From positions 1 to 32,419 of the forward strand of contig JAFXSH010000098.1 of the NCBI GenBank assembly GCA_017525805.1: a DNA stretch of 32,419 nucleotides. Reading direction: 5' to 3'. The translations under genes and the position numbers were made by a program. The stretch comes from Clostridia bacterium. GTDB lineage: Bacteria; Bacillota_A; Clostridia; Christensenellales; Aristaeellaceae. This document shows positions 7,860-16,045 of the stretch, in pieces. Numbering within the stretch: the first letter of the stretch is position 1; each line of letters starts with the position of its first letter. A model generated the notes under the pieces. That model ran no database searches and was not told the origin of the DNA. It saw only the letters and a program-made list of their open reading frames with translations.

Positions 7860-9047
7860 ATGAAAAAATTCATCGCTATGCTGCTTTGCGCGGTGATGCT
7901 GCTGTCCGTTGCAGCCTTCGCCACCGCCGAAGAAGAATTCCACATCGGCATCGTGACCGGTTCCGTGTCCCAGGGCGAGGATGATCCCCGCGGCGCTCAG
8001 GCGTTCCAAGCCAAGTACGGCGAGGACATGGTGAAGCTGGCGGTTTATCCCGACAACTTCTCCGAAGAATTGGAAACCACCATCCAGACCATCGTAAACT
8101 TTGCCGACGACCCCCTGATGAAGGCCATCATCGTGAACCAGGCTGTGCCCGGCACCACCGAAGCCTTCCGCAAGGTGAAGGAAATGCGCCCCGACATCCT
8201 CTGCATCGCCGGTGAATCCCACGAAGACCTGCCCGAGATCGGCTCCGCCGCCGACCTGGTGTGCAACAACGACTTCGTCGCCCGCGGCTATCTGATGATC
8301 CGCACCGCGCACGAACTGGGCTGCGACACCTTCGTGCACATCTCCTTCCCCCGCCACATGGGCTATGAAACCATGAGCCGCCGCGTGGCCATCATGAAGG
8401 CCGCCTGCGAAGAATTCGGCATGACCTTCGTGCTGGAAACCGCTCCCGACCCCACCCAGTCCGACGTCGGTGTGCCCGGCGCTCAGGCTTACATCCTGGA
8501 GCACGCGCCTGAATGGATTGAAAAGTACGGCACCAACTCCGCTTACTTCTGCACCAACGACGCCCACACCGAGCCCCTGCTCAAGCAGCTGCTGGCCTAT
8601 GGCGGCTACTTCATCGAAGCCGACCTGCCCTCTCCTCTGATGGGTTATCCCGGCGCTCTGGGGCTGGATCTGACCGAAACCGGCGGCGACTTTGAAAAGA
8701 TCCTGGCCGCTGTGGAAGCCGCTGTTGTGGAAAAGGGCGGCGCTGGCCGCTTCGGCACCTGGGCTTACTCCTACGGCTACACCGTTTCCGCCGGTCTGGC
8801 CCAGCACGCCTACAACGTGATCACCGGCGAAAGCGAACTGGACGATATCGACGATATCGCCAAGGCCTATGAGGAGTTCTCTCCCAAGGCCAACTGGAAC
8901 GGCTCCAACTACACCGACGCTACCACCGGCGTAAAGAGCGACAACATCTTCCTGGTCTATCAGGACACTTATATCATGGGCAATCCCGGCCATTATATGG
9001 GCTCCACCGATATCGAAGTGCCTGAAAAATACTTCACCGTGAAGTAA
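7860..9047 (+). CDS. DUF3798-family extracellular substrate-binding protein of an ABC importer
   Basis: Secreted protein of 395 residues resembling the DUF3798 family, a relative of the periplasmic/BMP-like sugar-binding fold. Residues 1-23 form a signal peptide (Lys-Lys, hydrophobic core, AFATA cleavage region). There is no lipobox cysteine, unusual for a Gram-positive binding protein that must stay at the membrane. The mature part begins with a Rossmann-like HIGIVTGS strand and has an alternating alpha/beta pattern. The ATG at 7860 is preceded by AGAGGAGG and matches the signal peptide; an in-frame ATG at 7728 lies upstream of the promoter and is rejected. Position before an RbsA-type ATPase and two permeases identifies it as the capture component. 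The ligand is unknown. Confidence 0.88.
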   Translation: MKKFIAMLLCAVMLLSVAAFATAEEEFHIGIVTGSVSQGEDDPRGAQAFQAKYGEDMVKLAVYPDNFSEELETTIQTIVNFADDPLMKAIIVNQAVPGTTEAFRKVKEMRPDILCIAGESHEDLPEIGSAADLVCNNDFVARGYLMIRTAHELGCDTFVHISFPRHMGYETMSRRVAIMKAACEEFGMTFVLETAPDPTQSDVGVPGAQAYILEHAPEWIEKYGTNSAYFCTNDAHTEPLLKQLLAYGGYFIEADLPSPLMGYPGALGLDLTETGGDFEKILAAVEAAVVEKGGAGRFGTWAYSYGYTVSAGLAQHAYNVITGESELDDIDDIAKAYEEFSPKANWNGSNYTDATTGVKSDNIFLVYQDTYIMGNPGHYMGSTDIEVPEKYFTVK

Positions 9048-9064
9048 TTCCAAGCAAATATCCG

Positions 9065-9098
9065 CAAAGGGGAGGTTCATCCCTCCCCTTTGTTTTTT
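9065..9098 (+). terminator. Strong intrinsic terminator between binding protein and ATPase genes
   Basis: Perfect 11-bp stem CAAAGGGGAGG (9065-9075) / CCTCCCCTTTG (9082-9092), six-base loop, then TTTTTT (9093-9098). No promoter is evident between it and the ATPase gene, so it probably acts as an attenuator that lets through limited transcription and keeps the binding protein in excess. Confidence 0.9.
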
Positions 9099-9130
9099 AA
9101 GATCAGAACTGAATTAAAGTGGTGAAACGG

Positions 9131-10726
9131 ATGACAACAGAAAATCAAGCGGGCGCGCCGCTGTTGGAAATGCGCAATATCAAAAAGGATTTTTTCGGCA
9201 ACCAGGTGCTCACCGACATCAACTTAACGCTGGAAGCCGGGCAGGTATTGGGCCTGGTGGGCGAAAACGGCGCGGGTAAAAGCACGCTGATGAAGATCCT
9301 CTTCGGCATGGACGAGATCCGGGAAACGGGCGGTTATGGCGGAGATATCCTGCTGAACGGGGAAAAAGTGAATTTTGCTTCGCCCTTTGACGCGCTGGCC
9401 AAAGGCATCGGCATGGTGCACCAGGAATTTTCCCTCATTCCCGGTTTCACGGCCACGGAAAACATCCTGCTCAATCGGGAACCAAAACGGGAAAGCGTGA
9501 TCTCCCAGGTGTTTGGTGATAGGCTGAATACGCTGAACCGGAAAAAGATGGATGATGAAGCCAAAGCCGCCATTGAAAAAATGGGCGTGCAGATCGACGG
9601 CGGCATGTCCATCAGCACCATGCCCGTGGGCCATAAGCAGTTCACTGAAATCGCCCGGGAGCTGAGCAAGGAGCAATTGCAGCTGCTGATCCTGGACGAA
9701 CCCACTGCCGTGCTCACCGAGCACGAGGCCCTGGCCCTGCTGGATTCCATCCGCGGCATGGCGTCCCGGGGCATCGCGGTAATTTTCATTACCCACCGTT
9801 TGCAGGAGATCCTGTCCGTGTGCGACAAGGTGGCTGTCATGCGGGACGGCTGTCTGGTAAAAAATGTGGACGCGAAGGAAACCACCGTGCAGGAAATTAC
9901 CCGCTGGATGGTGGGCCGCAATGTGAATACGGCAAGCGCCGTCCATCGGGACGCGGTGAAGGAAAACGTGATCATGTCCATCCGCAGGCTGTGGGTGGAT
10001 ATGCCCGGCGAAACCGTCCGGGACGTAAACCTGGATGTGTACGAAGGGGAAATTTTAGGCGTCGGCGGTCTCGCCGGGCAGGGCAAGCTGGGTATTCCCA
10101 ACGGCATCATGGGCCTGTATGAGGCGGGCGGCAATGTTGTTTTCAAAGGACAGGAAATCCCCCTGAACGCTCCGCGCAGGTGCTTAGATTCCTCCCTGGC
10201 TTTCGTGTCCGAAGACCGCCGGGGTGTGGGCCTGCTGCTGGATGAAAGCTTAGAATGGAACATCGCCTTCCCCGCCATGCAGATTCAGAACAAATTCCTG
10301 AAAAATTATTTGGGCGGCCTCATCAAATGGCGCGACGAAAGCGCCATCCATCAGGTGACCCAGAAATACATCGACGAATTGGCCATCAAATGCACCAGCT
10401 CCCTGCAGAACGCCAAGGAGCTGTCCGGCGGCAACCAGCAGAAGGTGTGCCTGGCGAAAGCCTTTGCCCTGGAGCCGGAATTCCTGTTCGTTTCCGAACC
10501 GACACGGGGCATTGACGTGGGCGCGAAAGCCCTGGTGCTGGACGCGCTGAAAAAGTTCAACCGGGAAAGCGGCGTGACCATCGTGATGATTTCCTCCGAA
10601 TTGGAGGAGCTGCGCCAAATCTGCGACCGCATTGCCATCGTTTCCGGCGGCAAAATCGCTGGCATCCTTCCGGCAGCCAATTCCTCCGAGGATTTCGGCA
10701 TGCTGATGGTCAGCCAGGTAAAGTGA
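9131..10726 (+). CDS. RbsA/MglA-type ABC transporter ATPase with two nucleotide-binding domains
   Basis: Energises the importer; 531 residues with two fused NBDs. NBD1 is intact at its own site: Walker A GENGAGKST (44-52), Q-loop in MVHQEF, Walker B LLILDE (185-190), switch His222; its signature is altered to MPVGHKQ (164-170). NBD2 has a good signature LSGGNQQ (431-437) but a defective Walker A (GLAGQGKL, Leu320 at the Ser/Thr position), Ser455 replacing the Walker B aspartate in VSEP, and Ser at the switch-His position. Thus one composite ATP site looks competent and the other degenerate. The ATG at 9131 is chosen for the GGTGA 5 bases upstream; an in-frame GTG at 9119 lacks a ribosome site. 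It is followed after 10 bases by a permease gene. Confidence 0.93.
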   Translation: MTTENQAGAPLLEMRNIKKDFFGNQVLTDINLTLEAGQVLGLVGENGAGKSTLMKILFGMDEIRETGGYGGDILLNGEKVNFASPFDALAKGIGMVHQEFSLIPGFTATENILLNREPKRESVISQVFGDRLNTLNRKKMDDEAKAAIEKMGVQIDGGMSISTMPVGHKQFTEIARELSKEQLQLLILDEPTAVLTEHEALALLDSIRGMASRGIAVIFITHRLQEILSVCDKVAVMRDGCLVKNVDAKETTVQEITRWMVGRNVNTASAVHRDAVKENVIMSIRRLWVDMPGETVRDVNLDVYEGEILGVGGLAGQGKLGIPNGIMGLYEAGGNVVFKGQEIPLNAPRRCLDSSLAFVSEDRRGVGLLLDESLEWNIAFPAMQIQNKFLKNYLGGLIKWRDESAIHQVTQKYIDELAIKCTSSLQNAKELSGGNQQKVCLAKAFALEPEFLFVSEPTRGIDVGAKALVLDALKKFNRESGVTIVMISSELEELRQICDRIAIVSGGKIAGILPAANSSEDFGMLMVSQVK

Positions 10727-10736
10727 GGAACAGAGC

Positions 10737-11813
10737 ATGAGTGAAACGGTGAATATAAACGAATCCACTTTCAGGGAGTGCGCGGCCGGTGCGCTGCAGA
10801 GCTTTGGCCTGCCCCGGCTGATCATCGCCGGGTTCCTGCTTCTTTTGTTCATTCTCGCGCCCTTTGTGAACGCCGATCTGCCCATGCAGATCACCAACAC
10901 CATCAACCGCTTCAGTTGGAACGCGGTGTTGGTGCTGGCCATGGTGCCCATGGTGCATTCAGGGTGCGGGCTGAATTTCGGCTTGCCCCTGGGCATTGTG
11001 GCGGGGCTGTTGGGCGGCACCATATCCATTGAGCTGGGCGTCAGCGGGCCCATATCCTTTTTTCTCAGCGTGCTCATCGCCACGCCCTTCGCCCTGCTGT
11101 TCGGATTCGGCTACGGCTGGCTGCTGAACCGCATCAAGGGCGGCGAAATGATGATCGCCACCTATGTGGGTTTCTCCTCCGTATCCTTCATGTGCATGAT
11201 GTGGCTGCTGCTGCCTTACCACAGCCCCAACATGGTGTGGGGCCTGGCCGGCAAGGGGCTGCGTACCACAATCTCCCTGGAAGGGTATTACGATAAGGCC
11301 CTGGCCAATTTCCTGCAAATCAATATCGGCAAATTCTCCATTCCTGTGGGCACGCTGCTGGTTTTCGCTCTGCTGGCTTTCGCCATGTGGGCATTCCTGC
11401 ATACCAAAACCGGCACCGCTATGACCGCTGTGGGCTCCAACCCTTCATTCGCCCGCGCTGCCGGCATCAATGTGGATAAGATCCGCCTGCTGTCCGTGGT
11501 CATGTCAACCTGGCTGGGGGCCGTGGGCATCCTGGTGTACGAGCAGGGCTTCGGCTTCATCCAGCTCTACAACGCGCCCTTCTATATGGCCCTGCCCGCC
11601 GTATCCGCCATTCTGATTGGCGGCGCGTCGGTAAACAAGGCGTCCATCATGAACGTGATCATCGGCACCTTCCTGTTCCAGGGCATCGTAACCATGACCC
11701 CCACCGTGATGAACAACATGATCCATATGGATATGAGCGAGGTCATCCGCATGATCGCCTCCAACGGCATGATCCTTTACGCGCTGACGAGGAAAACGGA
11801 GGTGAGAAGATGA
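10737..11813 (+). CDS. ABC transporter permease, BPD_transp_2 (RbsC-like), first subunit
   Basis: Integral membrane subunit of 358 residues with about eight to ten hydrophobic helices. The coupling segment reads AVGSNPSFARAAGINVDK (about residues 230-247), the typical RbsC/BmpC-like cytoplasmic loop that touches the ATPase. ILIGGASVNKAS near residue 300 is another family hallmark. The N terminus is cytoplasmic with a short polar leader. It starts 10 bases after the ATPase stop and overlaps the second permease by ATGA. The pair would form a heterodimeric channel. Sequence gives no reliable clue to the solute, although relatives carry sugars, nucleosides or autoinducer-2. Confidence 0.93.
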   Translation: MSETVNINESTFRECAAGALQSFGLPRLIIAGFLLLLFILAPFVNADLPMQITNTINRFSWNAVLVLAMVPMVHSGCGLNFGLPLGIVAGLLGGTISIELGVSGPISFFLSVLIATPFALLFGFGYGWLLNRIKGGEMMIATYVGFSSVSFMCMMWLLLPYHSPNMVWGLAGKGLRTTISLEGYYDKALANFLQINIGKFSIPVGTLLVFALLAFAMWAFLHTKTGTAMTAVGSNPSFARAAGINVDKIRLLSVVMSTWLGAVGILVYEQGFGFIQLYNAPFYMALPAVSAILIGGASVNKASIMNVIIGTFLFQGIVTMTPTVMNNMIHMDMSEVIRMIASNGMILYALTRKTEVRR

Positions 11814-12937
11814 ACACGCCCAAAAAAGCAGGCAAGTTTTCCATCGGTTCCTTCCTGGCGGGCAATTCTGTGCCTATCATGTTTATTCTTATCTGCGCCG
11901 TCTGCATCCCCATTTCCGGCTTCTCCGTGCCCTATCTGCTCAATGAAATCATGAGCCGCTTAGGCCGCAACGCTTTCCTGATCCTGAGCCTGCTCATTCC
12001 CATCATGGCGGGCATGGGCCTGAACTTCGGCATGACTTTGGGGGCCATGGCCGGGGAAATCGCCCTGATCTTCGTTTCCGACTGGCAGATTTGGGGCATT
12101 CCCGGCATGGTGCTGGCGATGATCGTTTCCATCCCCTTCTCCGTGCTGTTGGGCCTGTTCTGCGGCAAAATCCTGAACATGGCCAAGGGACGGGAAATGA
12201 TCACCAGCTACATCATCAGCTTCTTCATCAACGGCGTATACCAGTTGGTTGTGCTGTACATGATGGGCCCCATCATTCCCATCAGCCACAGCAGCATCAA
12301 GCTGCCCCGCGGCTACGGCATCCGCAATACGGTCAGCCTGCTGAACATGCGGCAAAGCTTGGACAACGCCATTTCCTTCCGGATAGCGGGAGTAAAAATT
12401 CCGGTGGTCACGCTGCTGATCATCGTGGGCATGTGCCTGATCATCGTCTGGTTCCGGCGCACCAAATTAGGCCAGGATATGCGGGCCGTGGGGCAGGACA
12501 TGCAGGTGGCGAAGGACGCGGGCATCAACGTGGAACGCACCCGCATCATCTCCATCGTCATTTCCACGGTGCTGGCGGGTTTTGGCATGATCATCTACCT
12601 GCAAAACATGGGCAACCTTTCCACCTACAGCAGTCATTCCCAGGTGGGCATGTTCTGCATTGCCGCCCTGCTGGTGGGCGGGGCCAGCGTGGACAAAGCC
12701 AGTATCGGCAATGTGTTCTTAGGCGTGATCCTGTTCCACACCATGTTTATCGTCGCTCCCAAAGCGGGCACCATGATCACCGGAGACAGCATGATCGGCG
12801 AATACTTCCGCGTGTTCGTGTCCTACGGGGTCATCACCGTGGCGCTGATCATGTATGAAACCAAGAAGCGCCGGACCAAGGCCAGCATGGGCCGTCAACT
12901 GGAGGCCGATCAGCGGGAGGCGGTGATGAAGGGATGA
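11810..12937 (+). CDS. ABC transporter permease, BPD_transp_2 (RbsC-like), second subunit
   Basis: Second channel subunit of the same importer, 375 residues, multiple membrane helices from about residue 17 onward. Its coupling loop is MRAVGQDMQVAKDAGINVE (about 224-242), parallel to that of the first permease, and ALLVGGASVDKAS appears at the matching place. Both permeases share a 'GLNFG' segment in the third helix region, showing that they are paralogues. ATGA overlaps with the genes before and after indicate coupled translation. A basic C-terminal tail (KKRRTK) faces the cytoplasm. Confidence 0.93.
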   Translation: MNTPKKAGKFSIGSFLAGNSVPIMFILICAVCIPISGFSVPYLLNEIMSRLGRNAFLILSLLIPIMAGMGLNFGMTLGAMAGEIALIFVSDWQIWGIPGMVLAMIVSIPFSVLLGLFCGKILNMAKGREMITSYIISFFINGVYQLVVLYMMGPIIPISHSSIKLPRGYGIRNTVSLLNMRQSLDNAISFRIAGVKIPVVTLLIIVGMCLIIVWFRRTKLGQDMRAVGQDMQVAKDAGINVERTRIISIVISTVLAGFGMIIYLQNMGNLSTYSSHSQVGMFCIAALLVGGASVDKASIGNVFLGVILFHTMFIVAPKAGTMITGDSMIGEYFRVFVSYGVITVALIMYETKKRRTKASMGRQLEADQREAVMKG

Positions 12938-13398
12938 AAGGGAAAAAATGGCTGGTACGCTTAGGCGTGCTGATCGTGATCCTTGGCGTCGCCGCCCTCA
13001 TGTTCGTGATCGGACGGGGCCACACGGTCTATTTCGACAACAAAACCGCCGAATATGAAGGCACGGAATACACTGCCTTCCAGAAGGTGGAGGTATACGT
13101 AAACGGCGAAAGGGTGGCCAAGCTCTCCAAGAAGGATCGCGGCATGGCGACCTGGATCGGCCAGCATTTCAAAATGGAACTGGAAGTGACCCGGAACAAG
13201 GGCGATGAACCGGAACATATCCCTGTCGCCATCGAACTGCCATACGCCATGGACGGCATCCTGGTCAACTTGCCAGAATTGGTGGCGGGCCTGCCCCAGG
13301 ATGTGTGGCAGAGCGAATTCGTGATCGCCGCGCCAGCCGCCGATGAGGATGAGGAGCTGCCCAGCGAGGACGATATGGGGCTTATGGATGATTTCTGA
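12934..13398 (+). CDS. Small membrane-anchored accessory protein of the DUF3798 transporter (DUF6672-like)
   Basis: Protein of 154 residues: short basic N terminus (KGKKW), one membrane helix (about 8-26), then an extracytoplasmic beta-rich domain beginning GRGHTVYFDNK and ending in a very acidic tail (DEDEELPSEDD). The GHTV-DNK opening recalls proteins labelled DUF6672 that travel with DUF3798 transporters; this is from memory and tentative. It overlaps the second permease by ATGA and ends at the operon terminator, so it is almost surely part of the system. A plausible but unproven role is docking the non-lipidated binding protein to the permease. It has no recognisable catalytic motif. Confidence 0.85.
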   Translation: MKGKKWLVRLGVLIVILGVAALMFVIGRGHTVYFDNKTAEYEGTEYTAFQKVEVYVNGERVAKLSKKDRGMATWIGQHFKMELEVTRNKGDEPEHIPVAIELPYAMDGILVNLPELVAGLPQDVWQSEFVIAAPAADEDEELPSEDDMGLMDDF

Positions 13399-13414
13399 TG
13401 AAAATTCTCCTATG

Positions 13415-13450
13415 AAAAAAGGGCTGTTGCAAACGCAGCAGCCCCTTTTT
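13415..13450. terminator. Bidirectional terminator between convergent operons
   Basis: GGGCTGTTGC (13421-13430) pairs with GCAGCAGCCC (13435-13444) with one G-U, loop AAAC. It is flanked by AAAAAA (13415-13420) and TTTTT (13446-13450), so it can stop the + transporter operon and the - strand UspA-like gene. Confidence 0.92.
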
Positions 13451-13458
13451 CTTGTATT

Positions 13459-13824
13459 CTATTCCGTCACCACTACCTGGATTTCCTCCGGCAGAAGCTG
13501 TTTGACCCGGCCCGCCGTACCGCTTCGATCCGGCCCCAGTACCAGGGCAGTGGCGTGCCATTCCCCGGCGCAGCGGGCAATGGCCTGGGGTACATCCTGC
13601 TCATACACGATGTTCATTTCCGCATCGGCCTCATGGGCCAGGGAAAACAGTTCGTTCAGAATGGCCGCCGAATCCGGGGTGTCCAGCATACTTTTCCCCT
13701 GGCTCACATGCAGCACCCGCAGCGGCACGCCGCTTTCCCGCGCCATGGCGCTTCCCTGGCGGATCAGCCGGGCGCAATTCTTCTGCGCGGTCACGCAAGC
13801 CAGCACACACTGGTTTTCGCTCAT
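13459..13824 (-). CDS. UspA-like universal stress family protein
   Basis: Small cytoplasmic alpha/beta protein of 121 residues. It opens with a beta strand CVLACVTAQKN, has a RVLHVS second strand, and ends with LVLGPDRSGTAGRVKQLLP, the place where UspA proteins bind ATP phosphates; the fit to the full GxxGx9G(S/T) pattern is imperfect. It also resembles the USP domain of KdpD sensors. The ATG at 13824 has TGAGG 7 bases upstream and does not overlap the preceding gene, unlike an in-frame ATG at 13857. It is co-oriented with the two-TM gene upstream and ends at the shared bidirectional terminator. The function within stress response is unknown. Confidence 0.75.
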   Translation of the reverse strand: MSENQCVLACVTAQKNCARLIRQGSAMARESGVPLRVLHVSQGKSMLDTPDSAAILNELFSLAHEADAEMNIVYEQDVPQAIARCAGEWHATALVLGPDRSGTAGRVKQLLPEEIQVVVTE

Positions 13825-13841
13825 TTCAGCCTCAATTCCTT

Positions 13842-14306
13842 TCAGGCGCGGGCCCATGCACCCATGGACTTATCGTGGGCCGTCACCGTCAGCATTTCCC
13901 CAATTTTCCAATCGGGACGGGGCAAATTGGCATCGAAATAAAACAGCCGGTCATCCTCCGGGTTTTCCATATCGCCCACACTGATCATCATGGGATAGTA
14001 TTTCACGCCGTCCCGCATGACGGTCTGCGTTTCCATTTCCTTGAACGCGCCCGTGGTGCTGCGGACCCTGCCGTGGAGCACTTCGTCCAAATGCCTGCCG
14101 TAGGCAATCACGGGAGACAAAAACATCCCATGGCAGAAAATACAGCCCGCGCCCAGCACCAGACTCAGCACCATCGTCAGCCACTTGATCCTGAATACAA
14201 ACGATACGATCACCGCCGCCAGCAGCGCCAGCGCCGGAATGCCCAGCGCAAAAAAACGACGTTTGATCTGTCCCCGGATATCCTGATAATCCTGTTCCGT
14301 ATACAA
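13842..14306 (-). CDS. Two-helix membrane protein of unknown function
   Basis: Unrecognised protein of 154 residues. After an acidic/basic N terminus (MYTEQDYQDIRGQIKRR when started here) come two membrane helices (about 19-37 and 41-60), then a roughly 90-residue soluble domain containing RSTTGAFKEM and an YFDANLP segment. The first codon is chosen as TTG at 14306, with GAGG 8 bases upstream; an in-frame GTG at 14327 has no ribosome site. It probably shares a transcript with the downstream UspA-like gene (17 bases between stop and start). A promoter lies at 14359-14387. Confidence 0.7.
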   Translation of the reverse strand: MYTEQDYQDIRGQIKRRFFALGIPALALLAAVIVSFVFRIKWLTMVLSLVLGAGCIFCHGMFLSPVIAYGRHLDEVLHGRVRSTTGAFKEMETQTVMRDGVKYYPMMISVGDMENPEDDRLFYFDANLPRPDWKIGEMLTVTAHDKSMGAWARA

Positions 14307-14358
14307 TGCGCATGCCTCGCTTCCCACAAATCAGGGCTTTTCTGCCCTTCCTGGGTAT

Positions 14359-14387
14359 ATCATACCGCAATTTTTCCCAAATGTACA
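14359..14387 (-). promoter_or_regulatory. Probable promoter for the two-TM / UspA-like gene pair
   Basis: On the - strand TGTACA (14382-14387), 17-base spacer, TATGAT (14359-14364). Four of six match the -35 and five of six the -10 consensus. It lies about 50 bases before the TTG start. Confidence 0.6.
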
Positions 14388-14418
14388 GTCCCCAAGCATG
14401 GCGATAATGTGACAGCGG

Positions 14419-15918
14419 TTACAAGAGAATGGTGATCATGCCCCCCTCCCCTTCATTGAGCATTTTGGTCAGGGCGGCCTGCACCTTTTCCTGGGTTTCC
14501 ACCGGCAGGCGGCTGAGCTTGCTGTTCACGCCCTCCTGGATCAGTTCCTGAAGGGATTTGCCGAAAAAGTTGGTTTCCCACAGGTCCTCGGGATTCTTCT
14601 CATACTGCTGGTTCAGGGTTTCCACAAAGGCTTCGCTCTGCTCCTGGGTGCCCAGCACCGGCGCGATCTCCGTTTCGATATCGGAACGAATAAGGTGGAG
14701 GGTGGGCGCGCTGGCCCGCAGGCGCACGCCATAGCGGCTGCCCTGACGCATCAGCTCCGGCTGCTGGAGCTGGATTTCATTCAGGGCTGGCGTGACCAGC
14801 CCATAGCCCGTCTGCTGCACCGCTTTCAGCGCTCCGGCCACCCGGTCGTATTCCCGTTTGGCCGACACCAGTTCCTTCATCAGGGACAGCAAATGCGCGT
14901 CCCCGGTGATGGTTTCTCCACACTGCTCGCTGAGGATCTCGTTGAACAGGCCCTCCCGCACAGGCAGTTCGTACTGTACCACGCCCTCTCCCAAGCGCAC
15001 GGTTTCATTCCGGGGCTTCAGCCAGTCCGTTTCTTCCTCGAACGCGGAAGCGATCTGCTCCTTATCCCGCACGCGATTCAGGGTGTCACCTAAATTGCGG
15101 ATCACTTCCAGGGCATGGGTGGGCAGCCAGTGGGCCGTATCCAGCGCGCCCATCCAGCCCGGCACAGAAAAGCGCACTTCCCGCAGGGGGAATTCCAGCA
15201 GCAGCCCCGACAGGAGCCGCCGGATATCCTCCGATTGCATTTCCTTCACATTTAGCAGTGTCACGGGCACGTCGTACTTACTTTCCAGGGACGCGCGCAG
15301 AGCCTCCGCCTCGCCGCTTTCGGGGTGAGCGGAATTGAGCACCACGGCGAAGGGCTTGCTGATGGCCTTGAGCTGACGGATCACCTGCTCCTCCGCCTGC
15401 ACGTAATTGCCGCGGGGCAGGTCCGCCACCGTGCCGTCGGTGGTCACCACCACCCCGACGGTGGCGTGGTCGGTGATCACCTTTTTGGTGCCCAGGGCCG
15501 CCGCCTGTTCAAAGGGCATATCCTCTTCTGCCCAGGGAGTGGACACCATGCGGGCCGCCTCCCCCTCCTGGGTGCCCAGCGCCCCAGGGATGAGATAGCC
15601 CACGGAATCCACCATCCGCACCCGGGCGGTCACATGGGGATCGATCCGCACTTCCGCCGCGCCTTCGCCGGGCACAAATTTGGGCTGGGTGGTCATGATG
15701 GTGCGGCCCGAGCCGGATTGAGGCAGTTCATCCGTCAGCCGGTCCCGCCGTGGGCCGTTCGCCATGAGGGGCAGTACCATCTGTTCCATAAAACCCGCGA
15801 TAAAGGTACTCTTCCCTGTGCGCACAGGCCCCACAACGCCGATATACAAATCGCCCTGGGTCCTTTCCGCGATATCCCGATACAAAGGCCGCGCCTCCTG
15901 ATTCTCCCGCTCCACCAT
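14419..15918 (-). CDS. spoIVA: Stage IV sporulation protein A (spore coat morphogenetic ATPase)
   Basis: SpoIVA polymerises with ATP hydrolysis on the forespore surface to form the basement layer for the spore coat. The protein has 499 residues against 492 in Bacillus subtilis. The N terminus DIAERTQGDLYIGVVGPVRTGKST holds the Walker A (GPVRTGKST, 30-38) and is nearly diagnostic. The TRAFAC-like GTPase-derived domain and the C-terminal coat-anchoring end (EGEGGMITILL) are present. ATG 15918 has AGGAGG 7 bases upstream; an in-frame extension to 16053 would run through the neighbouring gene's terminator and is rejected. It is monocistronic here. No convincing sigma-E promoter was seen upstream. 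Confidence 0.96.
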   Translation of the reverse strand: MVERENQEARPLYRDIAERTQGDLYIGVVGPVRTGKSTFIAGFMEQMVLPLMANGPRRDRLTDELPQSGSGRTIMTTQPKFVPGEGAAEVRIDPHVTARVRMVDSVGYLIPGALGTQEGEAARMVSTPWAEEDMPFEQAAALGTKKVITDHATVGVVVTTDGTVADLPRGNYVQAEEQVIRQLKAISKPFAVVLNSAHPESGEAEALRASLESKYDVPVTLLNVKEMQSEDIRRLLSGLLLEFPLREVRFSVPGWMGALDTAHWLPTHALEVIRNLGDTLNRVRDKEQIASAFEEETDWLKPRNETVRLGEGVVQYELPVREGLFNEILSEQCGETITGDAHLLSLMKELVSAKREYDRVAGALKAVQQTGYGLVTPALNEIQLQQPELMRQGSRYGVRLRASAPTLHLIRSDIETEIAPVLGTQEQSEAFVETLNQQYEKNPEDLWETNFFGKSLQELIQEGVNSKLSRLPVETQEKVQAALTKMLNEGEGGMITILL

Positions 15919-16003
15919 AGCTTTTCCTCCTTCTGTTCCTGTTTCAAGGAAAACATATGCGCGGAAAAAAGGGGGTAGACCTGCGGCCAAAGGAAAACAG
16001 CAT

Positions 16004-16031
16004 AAAAAAACCGGAGGCTTCCGTCTCCGGT
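16004..16031 (-). terminator. Intrinsic terminator of the cysteine-repeat gene
   Basis: On the - strand ACCGGAG / CTCCGGT (16025-16031 and 16010-16017), eight-base loop, followed by six to seven T (16004-16010). It starts 15 bases after the TGA stop. Confidence 0.88.
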
Positions 16032-16045
16032 AAGATATGGTTAGA

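Noticed and set aside
7821..9080. 419-codon - strand frame opposite the DUF3798 gene
   Set aside because: It reads through the terminator and the promoter-proximal leader and lacks any domain; it is a shadow of the real gene.
9119..9121. GTG 9119 as start of the ABC ATPase
   Set aside because: There is no Shine-Dalgarno before it, while ATG 9131 has GGTGA at 5 bases.
15919..16003. Sigma-E promoter for spoIVA
   Set aside because: A CATATGTT resembling a -10 is present, but no ATA-type -35 lies at the needed distance, so nothing could be supported.
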